From Rhodococcus rhodnii NBRC 100604 (GTDB lineage: Bacteria; Actinomycetota; Actinomycetes; Mycobacteriales; Mycobacteriaceae), in contig NZ_BCXD01000005.1 of the NCBI RefSeq assembly GCF_001894925.1, forward strand, positions 1 through 64,000: a stretch of 64,000 bases of DNA, given 5' to 3'. Each line of letters starts with the position of its first letter. Position 1 is the first letter of the stretch. Positions 1-8,741 of this stretch are shown here, piece after piece. The translations under genes were made by a program, and so were the position numbers. The notes under the pieces were generated by a model. The model saw only the letters and a program-made list of their open reading frames with translations. It was not told the DNA's origin and made no database searches.

Positions 1-152
1 CACCGATACGCGAGGGCGCCGGTGAGCGCCACGAGCAGCGTCGCGGCGCCGGCGGCGGCGCCGGCCGCGACGGCCCGCTCCGCTCCCGAACCACCCGCGC
101 CGACGGCGACGATCGCGGTACCCATGACCGCTGCGAACCACTTCGGACTCAT
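1..152 (-). CDS. TDT/SLAC1-family transporter, N-terminal fragment
   Basis: Only the first 50 or so codons lie in the window; the rest is beyond the left edge. The visible start reads MSPKWFAAVMGTAIVAVGAG, which resembles the N-terminus of TDT (TehA/SLAC1) transporters, where a (P/S)xWFaxVMGTGIV motif opens the first membrane helix. Family members export sulfite or move tellurite, C4-dicarboxylates or anions. A GGTGGAG ribosome site precedes the ATG. The gene is divergent from the adjacent LysR regulator, a common pairing that suggests the regulator controls it. Substrate cannot be decided from this fragment. Confidence 0.65.
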   Translation of the reverse strand, partial: MSPKWFAAVMGTAIVAVGAGGSGAERAVAAGAAAGAATLLVALTGALAYR

Positions 153-234
153 GGTCTCCACCGTCGCCGGATCGTCTCGCCGTCGGTAGAGCCCTCGTCG
201 TTGATCGGTCACAAACAAGCCTTGTGGGATGGCC

Positions 235-240
235 TATCCT
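235..240 (+). promoter_or_regulatory. Putative -10 element of LysR gene (leaderless)
   Basis: TATCCT lies 6 bases before the ATG at 247, placing the predicted transcription start on the start codon. This favours 247 over the upstream in-frame ATG at 229. No convincing -35 is visible. Confidence 0.45.
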
Positions 241-246
241 GGGCGG

Positions 247-1140
247 ATGGCGATGTCTCCTCGCGTCCCGGAACTGTCCGCGCTCGACGTACTCGTGTCG
301 GTCGAGCGGTGCGGCAGCATGGGTGCCGCGGGCCGCGCCCACGGGCTGAGCCAGCAGGCCGTCTCGGCCCGTGTGCGCTCGGTCGAACGGCAGCTCGGCG
401 TCAAGGTGTTCGACCGGGGGCCGAGCGGCGTACGACCGACCGCCGAGGGCGCACTCCTGCTCGAATGGGCGGGCCGGATCCTCGACGCCGCCGAGGAACT
501 CGCGTCCGGCGTCGCAGCGCTGCGCGGGGAGCGACGCGGTGGTGTCGCCGTCGCCGCCAGCATGACGATCGCCGAGTACCTCGTCCCGGCGTGGACCGTC
601 GTGATGCGCCGCCGCTTCCCCGACGTCACGACGACGGTGCGGCTCCAGAACTCCGCCGAGGTGATCGCCCGCGTGCAGTCGGGCGAGGCCGACCTCGGAT
701 TCGTCGAGGGCCCCGACATCCCGGCGACGCTGCGCAGCGCCCCCGTCGGCCGCGACCGGCTCGTCGTCATCGTGCCGCCCGCCCATCCGTGGGCGCAGCG
801 CGAGTCCGTCTCGCTGACCGAGTTCGCGGAGACGCCGCTCGTGCAGCGTGAACCCGGCTCGGGCACGAGGACGACTCTCGAACAGGTCGTCCCCGGCATG
901 GCGCCGCCCCTGCTCGAACTCAGTTCGGCCACCGCAGTGAAGGCCGCGGTGCTCGCGGGAAACGCGCCTGCCGTCCTGTCGTCGCTCGCGGTCGCCGCCG
1001 AGCTCGACGACGGCCGCCTCGCGCGCGTCGAGGTCGAGAGGCTCGCGCTTCCACGCACCCTGCAGGCGGTGTGGGACCCGGTGCGCGGCCTCTACGGTGC
1101 GGCGCGCGACTTCCTCGACATCGCGCTCGCCGCACGCTGA
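247..1140 (+). CDS. LysR-family transcriptional regulator
   Basis: A 297-residue DNA-binding regulator, normal length for LTTRs. The N-terminal winged helix-turn-helix spans about residues 9-68 (SMGAAGRAHGLSQQAVSARV carries the recognition helix). A periplasmic-binding-like effector domain follows, with QSGEADLGFVEGP and a substrate-pocket region near VVIVPPAHPW. An in-frame ATG six codons upstream (229) is possible, but the -10-like hexamer favours 247. It is divergently transcribed from a TDT transporter fragment, its most likely target. The effector is unknown; sulfite or an organic acid would suit the partner. Confidence 0.85.
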   Translation: MAMSPRVPELSALDVLVSVERCGSMGAAGRAHGLSQQAVSARVRSVERQLGVKVFDRGPSGVRPTAEGALLLEWAGRILDAAEELASGVAALRGERRGGVAVAASMTIAEYLVPAWTVVMRRRFPDVTTTVRLQNSAEVIARVQSGEADLGFVEGPDIPATLRSAPVGRDRLVVIVPPAHPWAQRESVSLTEFAETPLVQREPGSGTRTTLEQVVPGMAPPLLELSSATAVKAAVLAGNAPAVLSSLAVAAELDDGRLARVEVERLALPRTLQAVWDPVRGLYGAARDFLDIALAAR

Positions 1141-1180
1141 CACGCCGGGGCCGGAACACGCCGGGCAGAAGAGGGCTGCG

Positions 1181-1858
1181 TCAGAACACGTCGGAGTGGT
1201 GGATCAGGGCGTCGACGACGAGCCCTGCACCCACGACGAAGAAGATCACTCGCACCGCGAGCGGACCCCAGCGAGTCAGCAGCCGCACGATACGCAGGTA
1301 GCGCCGCCGTGACCGGCGGCTGTTGCGCGTCGCGAGCGCGAGCACGAGCAGCGGCGGGATCAGCGCGATCGCGCAGTACACGACGACGATGACGGGCCAG
1401 GCCGCGGGAAGCGGATGCTGCGCGGCGATCATTGCGAGACCCGCCAGGTAGGGCAGTGCGGTCGGTGCCTGGATGATGCCGATCACGGCGCCGGCGGCAC
1501 CGAGGACGGCGGGTTTCGAGCGGAGCTTCTCGGCCCACGGCGGCGCCTTCTGGTTGCGCGCCGGAATCAGCGCCAGGACGAGCAGCACGAGACCGATCGC
1601 GAGTTCGCCCCGATAGCGCGTCGCGGCGGTCAACTCGAAGTCGAGCCACGTCGTGAGCCAGTCGATACCCAGGACGGTGAGGATGCCGAAGGTCGTCGTC
1701 GACAGGAACACGCCCGCGACGAAGGCGAGTCCGCCCGGAACGGGCGAGCGGCGGCGCAGGCGTGCATCGAACACGACGGCCGTCGTCACACCCACGAGCA
1801 GGACGTCGAGTGAATCGAGGACGGCGAACCCGAGGAGGGCGAGCAGCAGAGCGATCAC
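1181..1858 (-). CDS. GAP/Sap-family integral membrane protein
   Basis: A 225-residue protein with about six hydrophobic segments. The N-terminal LLGFAVLDSLDVLLVGV is close to the 'LLDSLNP' signature of the GAP family (PF11139), whose mycobacterial members help move glycopeptidolipid or sulfolipid-1 to the surface. A charged cytoplasmic loop (ARNQKAPPWAEKLRSK) separates the two halves. The GTG start overlaps the trmL stop as GTGA, so translation is probably coupled. No lipid biosynthesis gene is adjacent, so the cargo is unknown. The coupling to a tRNA methyltransferase is probably positional rather than functional. Confidence 0.7.
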   Translation of the reverse strand: MIALLLALLGFAVLDSLDVLLVGVTTAVVFDARLRRRSPVPGGLAFVAGVFLSTTTFGILTVLGIDWLTTWLDFELTAATRYRGELAIGLVLLVLALIPARNQKAPPWAEKLRSKPAVLGAAGAVIGIIQAPTALPYLAGLAMIAAQHPLPAAWPVIVVVYCAIALIPPLLVLALATRNSRRSRRRYLRIVRLLTRWGPLAVRVIFFVVGAGLVVDALIHHSDVF

Positions 1859-2346
1859 GAGCCGCGCACCGCCCCGGTGAAGCCCCGCTGGCGCCACACC
1901 TCGTACGCCGCCACCGCCGCCGCATTGGACAGGTTGAGCGAGCGACGCCCCGCGAGCATCGGGATCCGGACCAGATCGGTGATCCGCGGGTGCGCGAGCA
2001 CCTCCGGGACGAGGCCGGTGGGCTCGGGGCCGAACAGCAGGGCGTCGCCGTCGCGATAGTCGATGTCGGTGTGGAAGGTCGCGGCATGTGCCGTGAACGC
2101 GAACACACGGGCACCGGGCACGGCGGCGAAGGCGGTGTCGAGATCCGGGTGGACCGTCACCGACGCGAGGTCGTGGTAATCGAGCCCGGCCCGCTTGAGC
2201 TTGGGCTCGGACAGATCGAAGCCGAGCGGTTCGACGAGGTGGAGTTCGCACCCCGTCGCGGCTGCCGTGCGGATCGCGTTTCCCGTGTTCGGGGGGATGC
2301 GCGGTTCGTGGAACATGATGCGGCACGGCGCCGGCGGACTGCTCAT
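1855..2346 (-). CDS. tRNA (cytidine/uridine-34 2'-O)-methyltransferase TrmL-like (SpoU family)
   Basis: A 163-residue SPOUT methyltransferase, the usual TrmL size. Motif 1 is FHEPRIPPNTGNAIRTAA, motif 2 LLFGPEPTGL, and motif 3 IPMLAGRRSLNLSNAAAVAAYEVWRQ is split here only by length. These build the trefoil-knot SAM site. Family members 2'-O-methylate the wobble base of leucine tRNAs. It matches the gene I recall as spoU (Rv3366) in M. tuberculosis. A GACAAT hexamer lies 8 bases before the ATG. It heads a two-gene operon with the GAP-family membrane protein. Confidence 0.9.
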   Translation of the reverse strand: MSSPPAPCRIMFHEPRIPPNTGNAIRTAAATGCELHLVEPLGFDLSEPKLKRAGLDYHDLASVTVHPDLDTAFAAVPGARVFAFTAHAATFHTDIDYRDGDALLFGPEPTGLVPEVLAHPRITDLVRIPMLAGRRSLNLSNAAAVAAYEVWRQRGFTGAVRGS

Positions 2347-2451
2347 GACCGTCGATTGTCCACTCCCTGCCCGCGGCCCGGCGCCGCCGCCCCCGTGGCC
2401 GCCGCCGATTCCGAAGATCGTGACCCGAAACACCCCCGCGCGCAGCGCGAT

Positions 2452-3066
2452 ATGAAGACCATGGGAAGCGTGGGACAGCAGAGCGCGACCGTCGGCGGCG
2501 ACTTCGCCGACCGGGAACTGCCCGCCGACTTCCGCGGCAGGCGGTTCCTGCGCTGCTCGTTCCGCGAAGCCGATCTCCACGCCGTGCACACGGCGGGCGC
2601 CGTGTTCTCCGAATGCGACTTCACGGGCGCCGACCTCGGGTCGTCGCTCCACATCGGGACGGCGTTCCGCAACTGCACCTTCCACGGCAGCAGGCTCACC
2701 CACAGCACCTTCCGGGCGTGCGAGTTCTACGGATCGACGTTCGAGCGCGCCGCGATGCGTCCCGTCACCTTCGAGGACGTCGATTTCACGCTCGCGGGGT
2801 TCGGTGGAGCGGACCTGCGGGAGATCGACTTCAGCGACTGCACGATGCGCGAGGCGAACCTCATCGGCGCCGACATGCGGCGCGCACGCCTGCAGTCCGT
2901 CGACCTCCTCGGTGCTCACGCCAGCGGCACCCGGCTCGACGGCGCCGACCTGCGCGGCGCGCACGTCGAGCCAGCCCTGTGGCGCGGATCGTCGCTGCGT
3001 GACGCGCGTATCGAACCCGAGCAGGCGGCCGCCTTCGCGGCGGCACACGGCCTGTGGGTGGGCTGA
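2452..3066 (+). CDS. mfpA: MfpA-like pentapeptide-repeat DNA gyrase mimic
   Basis: A 204-residue pentapeptide-repeat protein. Repeats of the A(D/N)LxX/F type run from about residue 40 to the C-terminus (ADLHAVHT, SECDFTGADL, AFRNCTFHGS, DFSDCTMREANL, DGADLRGAHVEPALWR). Blocks such as FSECDF, AFRNCTF, DVDFTLA, DADLRGA-like and QAAAFAAAHGL match mycobacterial MfpA closely from memory. MfpA forms a right-handed beta-helix that mimics B-DNA, binds gyrase and gives low-level fluoroquinolone protection. The N-terminal ~20 residues before the first repeat are longer than in MfpA of M. tuberculosis; the in-frame ATG at 2461 is an alternative start. The conservon partners (mfpB-E) seen beside mycobacterial mfpA are absent here. 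Confidence 0.85.
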   Translation: MKTMGSVGQQSATVGGDFADRELPADFRGRRFLRCSFREADLHAVHTAGAVFSECDFTGADLGSSLHIGTAFRNCTFHGSRLTHSTFRACEFYGSTFERAAMRPVTFEDVDFTLAGFGGADLREIDFSDCTMREANLIGADMRRARLQSVDLLGAHASGTRLDGADLRGAHVEPALWRGSSLRDARIEPEQAAAFAAAHGLWVG

Positions 3067-3120
3067 CCGGCGCCGGTCGCGGTGGGCCGAACACCGGATC
3101 GGCGGCCGTGGACAGCGTGC

Positions 3121-3126
3121 GACAAT
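3121..3126 (+). promoter_or_regulatory. Putative -10 element of folD (leaderless)
   Basis: GACAAT followed by exactly 6 bases and then the GTG of folD; no Shine-Dalgarno sequence lies between. This fixes the GTG at 3133 as the likely start. Confidence 0.55.
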
Positions 3127-3132
3127 GACGCC

Positions 3133-3993
3133 GTGACTGCGACGAGGCTCGACGGCAAGACCACCCGCGACGAGATCTTCGACGATCTCACCGACAGGGT
3201 CTCGGCCCTGCGTGAGCGCGGGATCGTGCCGGGACTCGGAACGGTGCTCGTGGGCGAGGATCCCGCGTCCGCGGCGTACGTCCGGGGCAAGCACAACGAC
3301 TGCGCGAAGGTCGGCATCACCTCCATCGCACGCGAACTCCCCGGCGACGTGAGCCAGGCCGAACTCGACGCGACCATCGACGAGCTCAACGCCGACCCCG
3401 CGTGCACCGGCTACATCGTGCAGCTGCCGTTGCCCCGCCATCTCGACGAGAACGAGGCACTCGAGCGCATCGACCCCGACAAGGACGCCGACGGGCTGCA
3501 CCCGCTCAACCTGGGCCGCCTCGTCCTCGGCAAGACCGCACCGCTGCCGTGTACGCCGCGCGGCATCCTGCATCTGCTTCGTCGCTACGAGGTCCCGATC
3601 GCGGGGGCGCACGTCGTCGTCGTCGGGCGCGGCGTCACCGTCGGCCGGCCGATCGGGCTGCTCTTCACGCGCCGCACCGAGAACTCGACCGTCACGTTGT
3701 GCCACACCGGAACCCGCGACCTCGCCGCGGAGGTCTCGCGCGCCGACATCGTCGTGGCGGCCGCGGGCGTGCCGGGGCTGATCACGCCGGAGATGGTGAA
3801 GCCGGGTGCCGCGGTCGTCGACGTGGGCGTGAGCCGTACCGAGGACGGCGCGCTGCGCGGCGACATCGCCGACGGCGTCGACGAGGTCGCCGGCTTCCTG
3901 TCGCCGAACCCGGGCGGTGTCGGCCCGCTCACCCGCGCCTTCCTGCTCGCCAACGTCGTCGAGCGTGCCGAACGGCTCGCCGACGAGGCGTGA
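3133..3993 (+). CDS. folD: Bifunctional methylenetetrahydrofolate dehydrogenase/cyclohydrolase FolD
   Basis: A 286-residue cytosolic enzyme that interconverts 5,10-methylene-THF, 5,10-methenyl-THF and 10-formyl-THF, feeding purine and methionine synthesis. The catalytic region contains [17 protein letters not shown] with the active-site Tyr and Lys. Other hallmarks are [32 protein letters not shown] and the NADP site [14 protein letters not shown]-terminal [18 protein letters not shown] is typical. It is followed after two bases by a DUF3017 membrane protein, the same order as the folD-Rv3355c pair in M. tuberculosis. Confidence 0.97.
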   Translation: MTATRLDGKTTRDEIFDDLTDRVSALRERGIVPGLGTVLVGEDPASAAYVRGKHNDCAKVGITSIARELPGDVSQAELDATIDELNADPACTGYIVQLPLPRHLDENEALERIDPDKDADGLHPLNLGRLVLGKTAPLPCTPRGILHLLRRYEVPIAGAHVVVVGRGVTVGRPIGLLFTRRTENSTVTLCHTGTRDLAAEVSRADIVVAAAGVPGLITPEMVKPGAAVVDVGVSRTEDGALRGDIADGVDEVAGFLSPNPGGVGPLTRAFLLANVVERAERLADEA

Positions 3994-3995
3994 GC

Positions 3996-4280
3996 ATGGT
4001 GGCCGTGCGGCGCGAGGTGTCGCCGAAGCTGGCGATCGTCGCCGTCCTCGTCGTCATGGTGGTCGCGGTGGGCTTCGTCCTCGCCGACCGCTGGCGGCGC
4101 GGCGCGTTCGTGCTCGGTGTCGCCGTCGTGATCGCGGGCGTGCTGCGGCTCGTCCTGTCCGACGAGGCGGCCGGCATCCTGCAGGTGCGCAGCAAGCCCT
4201 TCGACGTCGGTGCGCTGCTCGCCGTCGGCGGCGCGATCGTGTTCCTCGCCGTCTCGATCGATCCGCTCGGCACCGACTGA
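3996..4280 (+). CDS. DUF3017 membrane protein
   Basis: A 94-residue protein with three predicted membrane segments (about residues 12-29, 35-51 and 71-88) separated by short basic loops (DRWRRG, QVRSKP). It belongs to the small actinobacterial DUF3017 family found next to folD. Its function is not known. The ATG lies 2 bases after the folD stop, so the two are almost certainly co-transcribed. It is convergent with metX. Confidence 0.85.
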   Translation: MVAVRREVSPKLAIVAVLVVMVVAVGFVLADRWRRGAFVLGVAVVIAGVLRLVLSDEAAGILQVRSKPFDVGALLAVGGAIVFLAVSIDPLGTD

Positions 4281-4304
4281 CGTAGCCGGACCGGGCCCCC
4301 GCGG

Positions 4305-5429
4305 TCAGCGGTGCGTGCGGGCCAGGTCCATCGTCTCGGCCAGCAGCTTCGCGACACCGTCCGCCTCCGTGAGGAAGCCGTCGTGGCCGTCACGCGAATC
4401 GAGCACCCGCAGTTCGCCGCTCGTCGGGATGTCCGCCGCGAGCTCCTCCTGCAACCGCAGCGGATAGAGCCGGTCGGACACGACACCCGCCACGATCGTG
4501 GGGGTGACGATCGAGGCGAGCGCCGCACGAACGCCGCCGCGGCCACGCCCGACGTCGTGACGGTTCATCGCCTCGCTGAGCAGTACGTACGTCCCGGCGT
4601 CGAAGCGGCCGACGAGCTTGTCCGCCTGATGTTCGAGGTAGCTCTGCACCGAGTAGCGGCCGCCGTCCCACGGGTCCTCGCCGTGCTGCGCCGAGTTGGC
4701 GAAACGGCTGTCGAGCTCGTGCTCGGTGCGATAGGTCAGATGCGCGATACGGCGCGCGATCCGCAGTCCGGCGAGCGGCGCACGGCCCGTGCCGTGATAG
4801 TTGCCGCCCTGCCAGTCGGGATCCGAGCGCACGGCCTCGATCTGCGTCGTCTGCGTACCGATCTGATCGGCCGTCGCGCGCGCACCGACCGCGAGGACCA
4901 GCGCTGCGGCGACCCGCTCCGGGTACTCGATCTCCCACTCGAGGGTGCGCATTCCGCCCATCGAGCCGCCGACGACCGCAGCGATCCGATCGATGCCCAG
5001 CAGGTCGAGGAGCATGCGCTCGGACGTCACCTGATCGCGGATCGAGATCCACGGGAACCTGCTGCCCCACGGCGCGCCGTCCGGGCCCGGTGACGCCGGA
5101 CCCGTGCTTCCGCGACAACCGCCGAGCACGTTGACGGCGACGACACACCACTCGTCGGTGTCGATCGGGGCACCCGGCCCGATCATCCCCTCCCACCAGC
5201 CGGGGGAGGGATGTTCCCCTCCCGCCGGGCCGGTCACGTGCGAGTCACCCGTGAGCGCGTGCTCGACGAGGACGACGTTGTCGCGGTTCGGCGAGAGCCG
5301 CCCCCACGACTGCACCGCGAGCGTCACGTCCGGGACCTCGGCGCCGCTCTCGAGCTGCACGGTCCCGATCGGGATGCGAGTGAGCGTGCCGTCGGGACGC
5401 AGCAACTCGTGGGGAGAGAGCTCGTGCAC
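4305..5429 (-). CDS. metX: Homoserine O-acetyltransferase MetX
   Basis: A 374-residue alpha/beta hydrolase that acetylates L-homoserine with acetyl-CoA, making the substrate for MetY. Hallmarks are [29 protein letters not shown], the nucleophile elbow [14 protein letters not shown], and the C-terminal catalytic His in [28 protein letters not shown] is typical of actinobacterial MetX. The start is uncertain: the GTG used here lies 24 bases beyond the metY stop, while an in-frame TTG at 5456 overlaps that stop. The gene is co-transcribed with metY and so falls under the upstream SAM riboswitch. Confidence 0.96.
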   Translation of the reverse strand: MHELSPHELLRPDGTLTRIPIGTVQLESGAEVPDVTLAVQSWGRLSPNRDNVVLVEHALTGDSHVTGPAGGEHPSPGWWEGMIGPGAPIDTDEWCVVAVNVLGGCRGSTGPASPGPDGAPWGSRFPWISIRDQVTSERMLLDLLGIDRIAAVVGGSMGGMRTLEWEIEYPERVAAALVLAVGARATADQIGTQTTQIEAVRSDPDWQGGNYHGTGRAPLAGLRIARRIAHLTYRTEHELDSRFANSAQHGEDPWDGGRYSVQSYLEHQADKLVGRFDAGTYVLLSEAMNRHDVGRGRGGVRAALASIVTPTIVAGVVSDRLYPLRLQEELAADIPTSGELRVLDSRDGHDGFLTEADGVAKLLAETMDLARTHR

Positions 5430-5452
5430 GGGTGCCCTGTTCGTCGCTGCCG

Positions 5453-6799
5453 TCAAGATCGCGCCGCCGCCAGTCCGGTGCGCAGGTCCGCGAGGATGTC
5501 GTCGATTCCCTCGATGCCGACCGCCAGCCGCACGAGGCCCGGCGTCACACCTGCCGCGAGCTGCTCCTCGGGGGAGAGCTGCGCGTGCGTCGTCGACGCC
5601 GGGTGGATGACGAGCGAGCGGACGTCGCCGATGTTCGCGACGTGGCTGTGCAGGGTCAGCGCATCGACGAACTTCTTGCCGGCGTCGACGCCGCCCTCGA
5701 GCTCGAACGCGACGATCGCACCCGCGCCCTTCGGGGAGAGCGCCGCGGCGCGCTCGTGCCACGGCGACGACGGCAGACCCGCGTAGCTCACCGACGTGAT
5801 GCCGTCGCGGCCCTCGAGGAACTCGGCGACGGCGGTCGCGTTGGCGACGTGCCGTTCCATCCGCAGGCTCAGCGTCTCGATGCCCTGTGAGATGAGGAAG
5901 GCGTTGAACGGCGAGATCGCGGACCCGAGATCACGCAGCAGCTGGACGCGCGCCTTGAGCGCGTACGCCGGTGCGCCGAGCTCGGCGAACACGACGCCGT
6001 GGTAGCTCGGGTCGGGCTCGGTGAAGCCGGGGTGACGGCCCTGCGTCCAGTCGAATGTGCCGCCGTCGACGATCACGCCGCCGATCGCGGTGCCGTGACC
6101 GCCGAGGTACTTCGTCGCGGAGTGGACGACGATGTCGGCGCCGTGCTCGAGCGGACGCAGCAGGTACGGCGTCGCGACGGTGTTGTCGACGATCAGCGGA
6201 AGGCCGTTCTCGTGTGCGACGGCCGCGATGCCCGGGACGTCGAGGACGTCGTTCATCGGGTTGGAGATCGTCTCGCCGTAGAACGCCTTGGTCTCCGGCC
6301 GCACCGCGCTGCGCCACTGGTCGAGGTCGTCGGGATCGTCGACGAACGACACGTCGATCCCGAGCTTCGGGAGCGTGTAGTGGAAGAGGTTGTACGTGCC
6401 GCCGTAGAGGCGGGGGCTCGACACGATGTGATCGCCCGCGCCGGCGATGTTGAGGATCGCGAAGGTCTCGGCGGCCTGGCCCGACGCCAGCAGCAGCGCC
6501 GCGACGCCGCCCTCGAGGGCCGCGATCCGCTGCTCGACGGCGTCCTGCGTCGGGTTCATGATGCGGGTGTAGATGTTGCCCGGCTCGGCGAGCCCGAAGA
6601 GCGCGGCGGCGTGATCGGTGTTGTCGAACGTGTAGGACGTCGTCTGGTAGATCGGCAGTGCGCGGGCCCGCGTCGTCGCGTCGGACGTCTGGCCGGCGTG
6701 GATCTGCTTCGTCTCGAACGCCCACGCGGCGGGATCGGCGGCGGGGGTGTCGGTGCCCTCGGTCGTTGCGGTGGCGGGGGCTTCGATGGGATCGGTCAT
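5453..6799 (-). CDS. metY: O-acetylhomoserine sulfhydrylase MetY
   Basis: A 448-residue PLP enzyme of the Cys/Met metabolism family. It replaces the acetyl group of O-acetylhomoserine with sulfide to give homocysteine. Visible landmarks are [44 protein letters not shown], the PLP-binding [11 protein letters not shown] with its Schiff-base lysine, and [25 protein letters not shown] ribosome site precedes the ATG. It is first in the metY-metX operon, about 110 bases downstream of a SAM-IV riboswitch, which should switch it off when S-adenosylmethionine is abundant. Confidence 0.96.
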   Translation of the reverse strand: MTDPIEAPATATTEGTDTPAADPAAWAFETKQIHAGQTSDATTRARALPIYQTTSYTFDNTDHAAALFGLAEPGNIYTRIMNPTQDAVEQRIAALEGGVAALLLASGQAAETFAILNIAGAGDHIVSSPRLYGGTYNLFHYTLPKLGIDVSFVDDPDDLDQWRSAVRPETKAFYGETISNPMNDVLDVPGIAAVAHENGLPLIVDNTVATPYLLRPLEHGADIVVHSATKYLGGHGTAIGGVIVDGGTFDWTQGRHPGFTEPDPSYHGVVFAELGAPAYALKARVQLLRDLGSAISPFNAFLISQGIETLSLRMERHVANATAVAEFLEGRDGITSVSYAGLPSSPWHERAAALSPKGAGAIVAFELEGGVDAGKKFVDALTLHSHVANIGDVRSLVIHPASTTHAQLSPEEQLAAGVTPGLVRLAVGIEGIDDILADLRTGLAAARS

Positions 6800-6911
6800 C
6801 GCGATGCGCTCCGGAATGTGTGTCGTGACTTCGTGTCGGAAGAACCTGGGATGGGGCCTATCCGCGACGACAACACAGGACACGTACTCGCATGCTGCAC
6901 CTCCACGTCGG

Positions 6912-7030
6912 ATCCGCGCTTGTCGCCCGACTCGCCTGATCAGGAAACCAGGTCATCACCCGGGGCACCCCGCCGCGGAGGAGGGTTGCCGGCCAGCTAG
7001 CCGGGGCTTCGTGCTGGCACTCATGACCTG
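6912..7030 (-). promoter_or_regulatory. SAM-IV riboswitch
   Basis: On the minus strand the leader begins GGTCATGAGTGCCAGC, continues AAGCCCCGGCTAGCTGGCC and GGCAACCCTCC, and closes P1 with GGGTGATGACC. The 5' GGTCATGAG pairs with the 3' GATGACC. This order of segments is the SAM-IV (RF00634-type) aptamer of actinobacteria, which shares its SAM core with SAM-I but has a different outer architecture. The exact 3' edge is approximate. It lies upstream of metY-metX and should repress them in SAM excess. No T-run terminator was seen, so control may act on translation initiation. Confidence 0.88.
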
Positions 7031-7036
7031 CCGCCG

Positions 7037-7042
7037 ATCTTA
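7037..7042 (-). promoter_or_regulatory. Putative -10 element of the metY leader transcript
   Basis: TAAGAT on the minus strand lies 8 bases before the first paired base of the riboswitch, so transcription would start just ahead of the aptamer. The -35 region is not conserved. Confidence 0.45.
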
Positions 7043-7420
7043 ACCGAGGGTGGCGGCACTCCCGAATCGGGTCGCGGAATGCATCTGAGCAGCGGAAAGT
7101 TACCGATGGGTAGGGCCACTCGGCGCACCCCGGCGGTGAAAAGCGACATTGCTAGCAGTACGCTTGTCTTGTTTGGTTCGGACCTCGCAGGAGGTCCTGG
7201 GCAACGACTAGCCTCGATGTGGACGAGCTCGTGCGAGTTCGATGCACCCGTGTGTTGGACACGGCTGCGAGAGCGAGACGGCGAGTTCGACACGGCGAGG
7301 CTCCATATCGTTCGCGGACCACCCACAAAGTGCGTTCGTGGTCGTGCACCACTCGTGGTCGTGCACACGGGGAAACTTCCCACGGCGGCCGAAGGAAACT
7401 CAGGAGGACGCGAAGCACCC
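7043..7420 (+). other. icd upstream region, no gene
   Basis: This 378-base stretch between the metY riboswitch promoter and icd holds no credible gene, although an in-frame extension of icd stays open through it. The extension lacks similarity to the IDH family and the strong AGGAGG site sits just before the true ATG. Relatively AT-rich patches (GAAAAGCGACATTGC, TTGTCTTGTTTGG) around 7137-7178 are the best promoter candidates. A 14-base direct repeat lies close to icd. A long 5' leader is therefore likely. Confidence 0.5.
7336..7366 (+). repeat. 14-base direct repeat upstream of icd
   Basis: TCGTGGTCGTGCAC occurs at 7336-7349 and again at 7353-7366, a 17-base period. The pair ends 54 bases before the icd start. 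It could be a tandem operator or an mRNA leader element; nothing more can be said from sequence alone. Confidence 0.6.
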
Positions 7421-8644
7421 ATGTCCAAGATCAAGGTTGAGGGGACGATCGCCGAACTCGACGGCGACGAGATGACGCGCATCATCTGGCAGTTCATCAA
7501 AGACAAGCTGATCCATCCGTACCTGGATGTGAATCTCGACTACTACGACCTCGGCATCGAACATCGCGACGCGACGGACGACCAGGTCACCGTCGACGCC
7601 GCGAACGCCATCAAGAAGCACGGCGTCGGCGTCAAGTGCGCCACCATCACGCCCGACGAGGCCCGCGTCGAGGAATTCGGCCTGAAGAAGATGTGGCGGT
7701 CGCCCAACGGCACCATCCGCAACATTCTCGGCGGCACGATCTTCCGCGCGCCGATCATCATCTCCAACATCCCGCGTCTCGTCCCGGGCTGGTCGAAGCC
7801 GATCATCATCGGGCGTCACGCGTTCGGTGACCAGTACCGCGCGACCGACTTCAAGGTCCCCGGTCCCGGCACCGTCACCATCACGTACACGCCCGAGGAC
7901 GGCAGCGAGCCGATCGAGCACGAGCTGGTGAACTTCCCCGAGGCCGGCGGCGTCGTCCAGGGACAGTACAACTTCACGAAGTCGATCGAGGACTTCGCGC
8001 GCGCGTCGTTCAACTACGGCCTGCAGCGCAACTACCCGGTCTACCTGTCGACGAAGAACACCATCCTCAAGGCGTACGACGGCGCGTTCAAGGACATCTT
8101 CCAGCACGTCTTCGACGCCGAGTTCAAGGCGGAGTTCGACGCCGCGGGCCTGACCTACGAGCACCGCCTCATCGACGACATGGTCGCGTCGTCCCTCAAG
8201 TGGGAGGGCGGCTACGTCTGGGCGTGCAAGAACTACGACGGCGACGTCCAGTCCGACACGGTCGCGCAGGGCTTCGGCTCGCTGGGCCTCATGACCTCGG
8301 TGCTGCTGACGCCGGACGGAAAGACCTGTGAGGCGGAGGCCGCGCACGGCACCGTCACGCGGCACTTCCGTCAGCACCAGCAGGGCAAGCCGACGTCGAC
8401 GAACCCGATCGCCTCGATCTTCGCGTGGACGCGCGGACTCGAGCATCGCGGCAAGCTCGACGGCACCCCCGAGGTCATCGCGTTCGCGCAGGACCTCGAG
8501 GACGTCGTCATCAAGACCGTCGAGAGCGGTCAGATGACGAAGGATCTCGCGATGCTGGTCGGCGGCGACCAGGGCTACCTCACCACCGAGGAGTTCCTGT
8601 CCGCCCTCGACGAGAACCTGCAGAAGGCACGCTCGAACGCCTGA
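7421..8644 (+). CDS. icd: NADP-dependent isocitrate dehydrogenase (homodimeric type)
   Basis: A 407-residue enzyme converting isocitrate to 2-oxoglutarate, CO2 and NADPH in the TCA cycle. It belongs to the 'eukaryote-like' homodimeric subfamily, as shown by [18 protein letters not shown], the substrate loop [61 protein letters not shown] and [12 protein letters not shown]. It corresponds to icd1 of M. tuberculosis. AGGAGG lies 13 bases before the ATG. The catalytic Asp cluster is intact. mdh and sdhCDAB are 7-12 kb downstream, so three TCA steps are encoded close together. Confidence 0.96.
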   Translation: MSKIKVEGTIAELDGDEMTRIIWQFIKDKLIHPYLDVNLDYYDLGIEHRDATDDQVTVDAANAIKKHGVGVKCATITPDEARVEEFGLKKMWRSPNGTIRNILGGTIFRAPIIISNIPRLVPGWSKPIIIGRHAFGDQYRATDFKVPGPGTVTITYTPEDGSEPIEHELVNFPEAGGVVQGQYNFTKSIEDFARASFNYGLQRNYPVYLSTKNTILKAYDGAFKDIFQHVFDAEFKAEFDAAGLTYEHRLIDDMVASSLKWEGGYVWACKNYDGDVQSDTVAQGFGSLGLMTSVLLTPDGKTCEAEAAHGTVTRHFRQHQQGKPTSTNPIASIFAWTRGLEHRGKLDGTPEVIAFAQDLEDVVIKTVESGQMTKDLAMLVGGDQGYLTTEEFLSALDENLQKARSNA

Positions 8645-8672
8645 TCTGCCCGGCTCTCTCCACCACCCCTGT

Positions 8673-8727
8673 CGGCGCAATGTCACACACGGTGTGCGTT
8701 CGATGCACACGCTGTGACATTGCGCCG
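8673..8727. terminator. Long inverted repeat between convergent genes
   Basis: Arms CGGCGCAATGTCACA and TGTGACATTGCGCCG (15 bases, perfect) flank a core that pairs imperfectly (CACGGTGTGC/GCACACG). It lies between the icd stop and the stop of the DUF427 gene. There is no T-run. A bidirectional terminator or mRNA 3' stabiliser is the simplest reading. Confidence 0.6.
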
Positions 8728-8741
8728 TCCGCGTGGAAGGG

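Noticed and set aside
229-246. Upstream ATG for the LysR gene
   Set aside because: Not excluded, but it lies within the putative -10 region; the protein start at 247 fits both family length and promoter spacing better.
7079-7420. N-terminal extension of icd by 114 codons
   Set aside because: The IDH family begins at [13 protein letters not shown]; the strong AGGAGG site lies just before that ATG and the extension has no similarity to the enzyme.
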